This document shows, one piece after another, positions 5,613-7,710 of a stretch of 7,710 bases of DNA (its first letter is position 1; each line of letters opens with the position of its first letter). The notes under the pieces are model-generated. The model was given only the letters and a program-made list of their open reading frames with translations, had not been told where the DNA came from and searched no databases. Made by a program: the position numbers and the translations under genes. Origin of the DNA: an uncultured Caulobacteraceae bacterium (GTDB lineage Bacteria; Pseudomonadota; Alphaproteobacteria; Caulobacterales; Caulobacteraceae); NCBI GenBank assembly GCA_946482375.1, contig CAMLRH010000124.1, positions 1 to 7,710 of the forward strand. Direction: 5' to 3'.

Positions 5613-6986
5613 GTGGACTTTGATGTCGTGATTATCGGCGCCGGGCCGGGCGGCTACGTCACCGCCATCCGCGCGAGCCAGCTCGGCCTGAAGACGGCCA
5701 TCGTCGAGCGCGAGAACCTGGGCGGCGTCTGCCTCAACTGGGGCTGCATCCCGACCAAGGCGCTACTGAAGACCGGCGAGGTCTATGAGCAGCTCGGCCA
5801 TCTCGGCGACTACGGCCTGGCCGCCGAGGGGCGTTCCTACGACTTCGCCAAGGTGATCGACCGTTCGCGCAAGGTCGCCAAGCAGCTCAATCAGGGCGTC
5901 GCCTTCCTGATGAAGAAGCACAAGGTCGAGGTCGTCATGGGCGAGGCGCGCCTGGAGAAGGCCTCGCCCGCGCCGAAGGTCGTCGTCGGCGACCGCACGA
6001 TCACGGCCAGGCACGTCATCCTCGCCACCGGCGCCCGCGCCCGGACCATCCCCGCCATCGGCCTGGAACCCGACGGCGAGCGGGTCTGGACCTACCGCGA
6101 GGCCCTGGTCCCGAAGTCGGCGCCGAAGAGCCTGATCGTTATCGGCTCGGGCGCCATCGGAATCGAATTCGCCAGCTTCTACAGGGCTCTAGGCGCAGAC
6201 GTTACGGTCATCGAGATGATGGACCGCGTCCTGCCTGTCGAGGACGAGGAAGTCTCCAAGGCCGCCCAAAAGGCGTTCGAAAAGCGCGGGCTCAACTTCC
6301 GCCTCTCGGCCAAGGTCCAGAAGCTCACCAAATCGAAGGCTGGCGTCACCGTCGAGCTCGAAGGCGAAAAGCTGGAGGCGGAGGTCGCCATCGTCGCCGT
6401 CGGTATCACCGGCAATGTCGAGAACCTGGGCCTGGAAGACCTCGGCGTGAAGGTCGATCGCGGCCATGTCGTGATTGACTCGGCGGGGCGCACCAACGTC
6501 GCGGGCCTCTACGCCATCGGCGACCTCGCCGGGCCCCCGTGGCTCGCCCACAAGGCCTCGCACGAGGGCGTCCACTGCGTCGAAGCCATCGCCGGCTTTG
6601 CGACGCCCAACGTCCACGCGCCGATCCCCGGCTGTACCTATTCAGACCCGCAGATCGCCTCTGTCGGCCTGACCGAAGCCGCCGCCAGAGAGGCTGGTCA
6701 CGAGGTCAAGGTCGGCCGCTTCCCGTTCAGCGCCAACGGCAAGGCCATCGCCGCGAACCACACGACGGGCTTCGTGAAGACGGTGTTCGACGCCAGGACC
6801 GGCGCGCTGCTCGGCGCTCACATGATCGGCGCCGAGGTCACCGAGATGATCCAGGGCTTCGCGCTGGCGATCACGCTGGAGGCCACCGAGGAAGACCTGA
6901 TGGCCACCGTCTTCCCGCATCCGACGATGAGCGAGGCCATGCACGAGGCCTCGCTCGACGCCTACGGCCGGGTTCTCCACATCTAG
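5613..6986 (+). CDS. lpdA: Dihydrolipoamide dehydrogenase, E3 component
   Basis: E3 reoxidises dihydrolipoamide on E2 (and on the E1-beta lipoyl domain) and passes electrons through FAD to NAD. The 457-residue length is usual. Visible parts are: the N-terminal FAD site GAGPGGY (residues 9-15); the redox disulfide in GGVCLNWGCIPTK (Cys40/Cys45); the second FAD contact LATGARARTIP; the NAD-binding VIGSGAIGIEFASF followed by the acidic strand end VTVIE; AGLYAIGDLAGPPWLAH; and the C-terminal interface motif FPHPTMSEAMHEA with the catalytic His436 and Glu441. It starts at GTG 5613, one base after the pdhC stop, with no clear Shine-Dalgarno, so it probably depends on translation of pdhC. The stop shares a CTAG with the convergent gene. 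In many alphaproteobacteria lipA follows; here it does not. Confidence 0.97.
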   Translation: MDFDVVIIGAGPGGYVTAIRASQLGLKTAIVERENLGGVCLNWGCIPTKALLKTGEVYEQLGHLGDYGLAAEGRSYDFAKVIDRSRKVAKQLNQGVAFLMKKHKVEVVMGEARLEKASPAPKVVVGDRTITARHVILATGARARTIPAIGLEPDGERVWTYREALVPKSAPKSLIVIGSGAIGIEFASFYRALGADVTVIEMMDRVLPVEDEEVSKAAQKAFEKRGLNFRLSAKVQKLTKSKAGVTVELEGEKLEAEVAIVAVGITGNVENLGLEDLGVKVDRGHVVIDSAGRTNVAGLYAIGDLAGPPWLAHKASHEGVHCVEAIAGFATPNVHAPIPGCTYSDPQIASVGLTEAAAREAGHEVKVGRFPFSANGKAIAANHTTGFVKTVFDARTGALLGAHMIGAEVTEMIQGFALAITLEATEEDLMATVFPHPTMSEAMHEASLDAYGRVLHI

Positions 6987-7381
6987 GCTTTGCGGCGCAT
7001 GACCCCGTCGACGCTCAGCGCGCCCGGGCCCGCGAAGACCAGGTAGAGGAAGACGAAGCAGAACAGGATCGCCGCGTCGCCGCCGTTGTTGACGGGGAAG
7101 GGGCTCTGCGGCGCGTGCGCCATCCAGTAGGCGACCGCCATCTGGCCCGAGAGGATGAAGGCGACCGGCCGCGTAAACAGGCCGATCAGCAGCAGGGCGC
7201 CGCCGAAGGCCTCCAGCATGCCGGCAATTCCGGGCAGCGTGAGCACGAAGCCCATGCCGCCGTGTTCTCCCGCAGGGAAGTTGAACAGCTTCTGGGTGCC
7301 GTGCTCGATAAACAGCAGGGCGGCGACGATACGCAGGATACCCAGCGCCAGCGGCGCCCAGGCGTTCAGACGTTCAAGCAT
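6983..7381 (-). CDS. DoxX-family integral membrane protein
   Basis: This 132-residue, very hydrophobic protein has about four membrane helices (roughly residues 10-30, 48-70, 74-92 and 103-124). The DoxX signature is seen in the first helix and its end: LRIVAALLFIEHGTQKLF, followed by a Gly-rich loop and GMLEAFGGALLLIGLFTRPVAFIL. DoxX was named for a quinol oxidase subunit of an archaeon, but bacterial members are mostly of unproven role, linked in places to redox or thiol stress. The ATG (complement of 7379-7381) has AGAGGA (7387-7392, minus strand) five bases upstream. It lies 15 bases after the upstream acyltransferase gene on the same strand, so the two probably form an operon. It converges on lpdA and overlaps it by four bases. 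Confidence 0.88.
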   Translation of the reverse strand: MLERLNAWAPLALGILRIVAALLFIEHGTQKLFNFPAGEHGGMGFVLTLPGIAGMLEAFGGALLLIGLFTRPVAFILSGQMAVAYWMAHAPQSPFPVNNGGDAAILFCFVFLYLVFAGPGALSVDGVMRRKA

Positions 7382-7396
7382 GGCGATCCTCTTCGG

Positions 7397-7710
7397 TTAA
7401 GCCGCGCGCGCCGTCTCCGCGATACGTTGGATGGCGACGTAGTCCGTCTTGCCGGTGCCCAGCACGGGCACTTCGGTGACCTTGAGGATTTTGCGCGGCA
7501 CCGCCAGTTCCGGCGCGCCGACTTCCTGGGCGTGGGCCACCAGCGGGGCGACGTTGGCGTCGCGGCAGTCGGTGACCAGGATCAGCTTCTCGCCCTTCTT
7601 CGGGTCGGGCATCGAGATCACGGCGTGACGGCCGTCCGGCCAGACGGCCGACGCCAGGTCCTCGGCCGCCGTCAGCGACACCATCTCGCCGCCGATCTTG
7701 GCGAAGCGCT
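7397..7710 (-). CDS. aas: Aas-like acyl-ACP synthetase / acylglycerophosphoethanolamine acyltransferase, C-terminal fragment
   Basis: Only the last 104 or so codons are in the window; the frame is open to base 7710 and stops at TAA (complement of 7397-7399). The visible part is the C-terminal subdomain of an AMP-forming acyl-CoA/ACP synthetase, with RFAKIGGEMVSL near the hinge, PELAVPRKI, and VPVLGTGKTDY containing the expected adenylation Lys. The combination KIGGEMVSL plus PELAVPR closely resembles Aas, which reacylates lysophospholipid at the inner membrane. Aas-like proteins can carry an acyltransferase and sometimes a transporter domain upstream; whether this one does lies outside the window. 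A stand-alone acyl-CoA synthetase is the alternative. An ATG at 7684 is internal. Fifteen bases separate it from the DoxX gene, with no terminator between. Confidence 0.8.
   Translation of the reverse strand, partial: RFAKIGGEMVSLTAAEDLASAVWPDGRHAVISMPDPKKGEKLILVTDCRDANVAPLVAHAQEVGAPELAVPRKILKVTEVPVLGTGKTDYVAIQRIAETARAA

Noticed and set aside
7629..7650. Strong palindrome CGGCCGTC ... GACGGCCG as a terminator
   Set aside because: It lies within the Aas-like coding sequence, well before the stop and with no U-tract; it is most likely a by-product of GC-rich codons.

Overview
The window is GC-rich, densely packed chromosomal DNA from an alphaproteobacterium. A member of the Caulobacterales (Caulobacter/Phenylobacterium type) is plausible. 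This rests on the gene order enolase – FtsB – pyruvate dehydrogenase, on an E1-beta subunit carrying its own lipoyl domain (an alphaproteobacterial trait), and on the style of the palindromic repeats. The species cannot be fixed from the sequence alone.

Layout on the + strand: the 3' part of eno (1-909); a short FtsB/DivIC-type division gene (974-1273); then a pyruvate dehydrogenase operon of pdhA (1320-2324), pdhB (2321-3775), a small GFA-family zinc-protein gene (3894-4286), pdhC (4283-5611) and lpdA (5613-6986). pdhA/pdhB and GFA/pdhC overlap by 4 bases, and pdhC/lpdA are 1 base apart. On the - strand, converging on lpdA, are a DoxX-family membrane protein gene (6983-7381) and the 3' end of an Aas-like acyl-ACP synthetase/acyltransferase gene (7397-7710, cut by the window edge). 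The genes form a metabolic path: enolase makes phosphoenolpyruvate, the precursor of pyruvate, and E1 (PdhA/PdhB), E2 (PdhC) and E3 (LpdA) convert pyruvate to acetyl-CoA.

The notable content is not a new enzyme system but repeat DNA built into the operon. Two copies of a roughly 100-bp multi-hairpin palindromic element lie in frame inside the interdomain linkers of pdhB (2563-2665) and pdhC (4525-4636). They have the same reading frame and position and encode Pro/Ala/Gly-rich linker peptide. The lipoyl-domain DNA just upstream of each copy is identical over 119 bp, which suggests gene conversion or recent duplication. A second, unrelated inverted-repeat element (3786-3882) fills the gap between pdhB and the GFA gene. 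It is spanned by a 40-codon ORF that begins at a perfect Shine-Dalgarno/ATGA overlap with pdhB and ends in a TGATG overlap with the GFA gene. Smaller signals are a TTAA-N6-TTAA palindrome upstream of ftsB and a pair of mutually exclusive hairpins upstream of pdhA.

The only gene-free stretches are short (64, 46, 118 and 15 bases) and each is described in the features. No tRNA, rRNA, CRISPR array or insertion sequence is seen.
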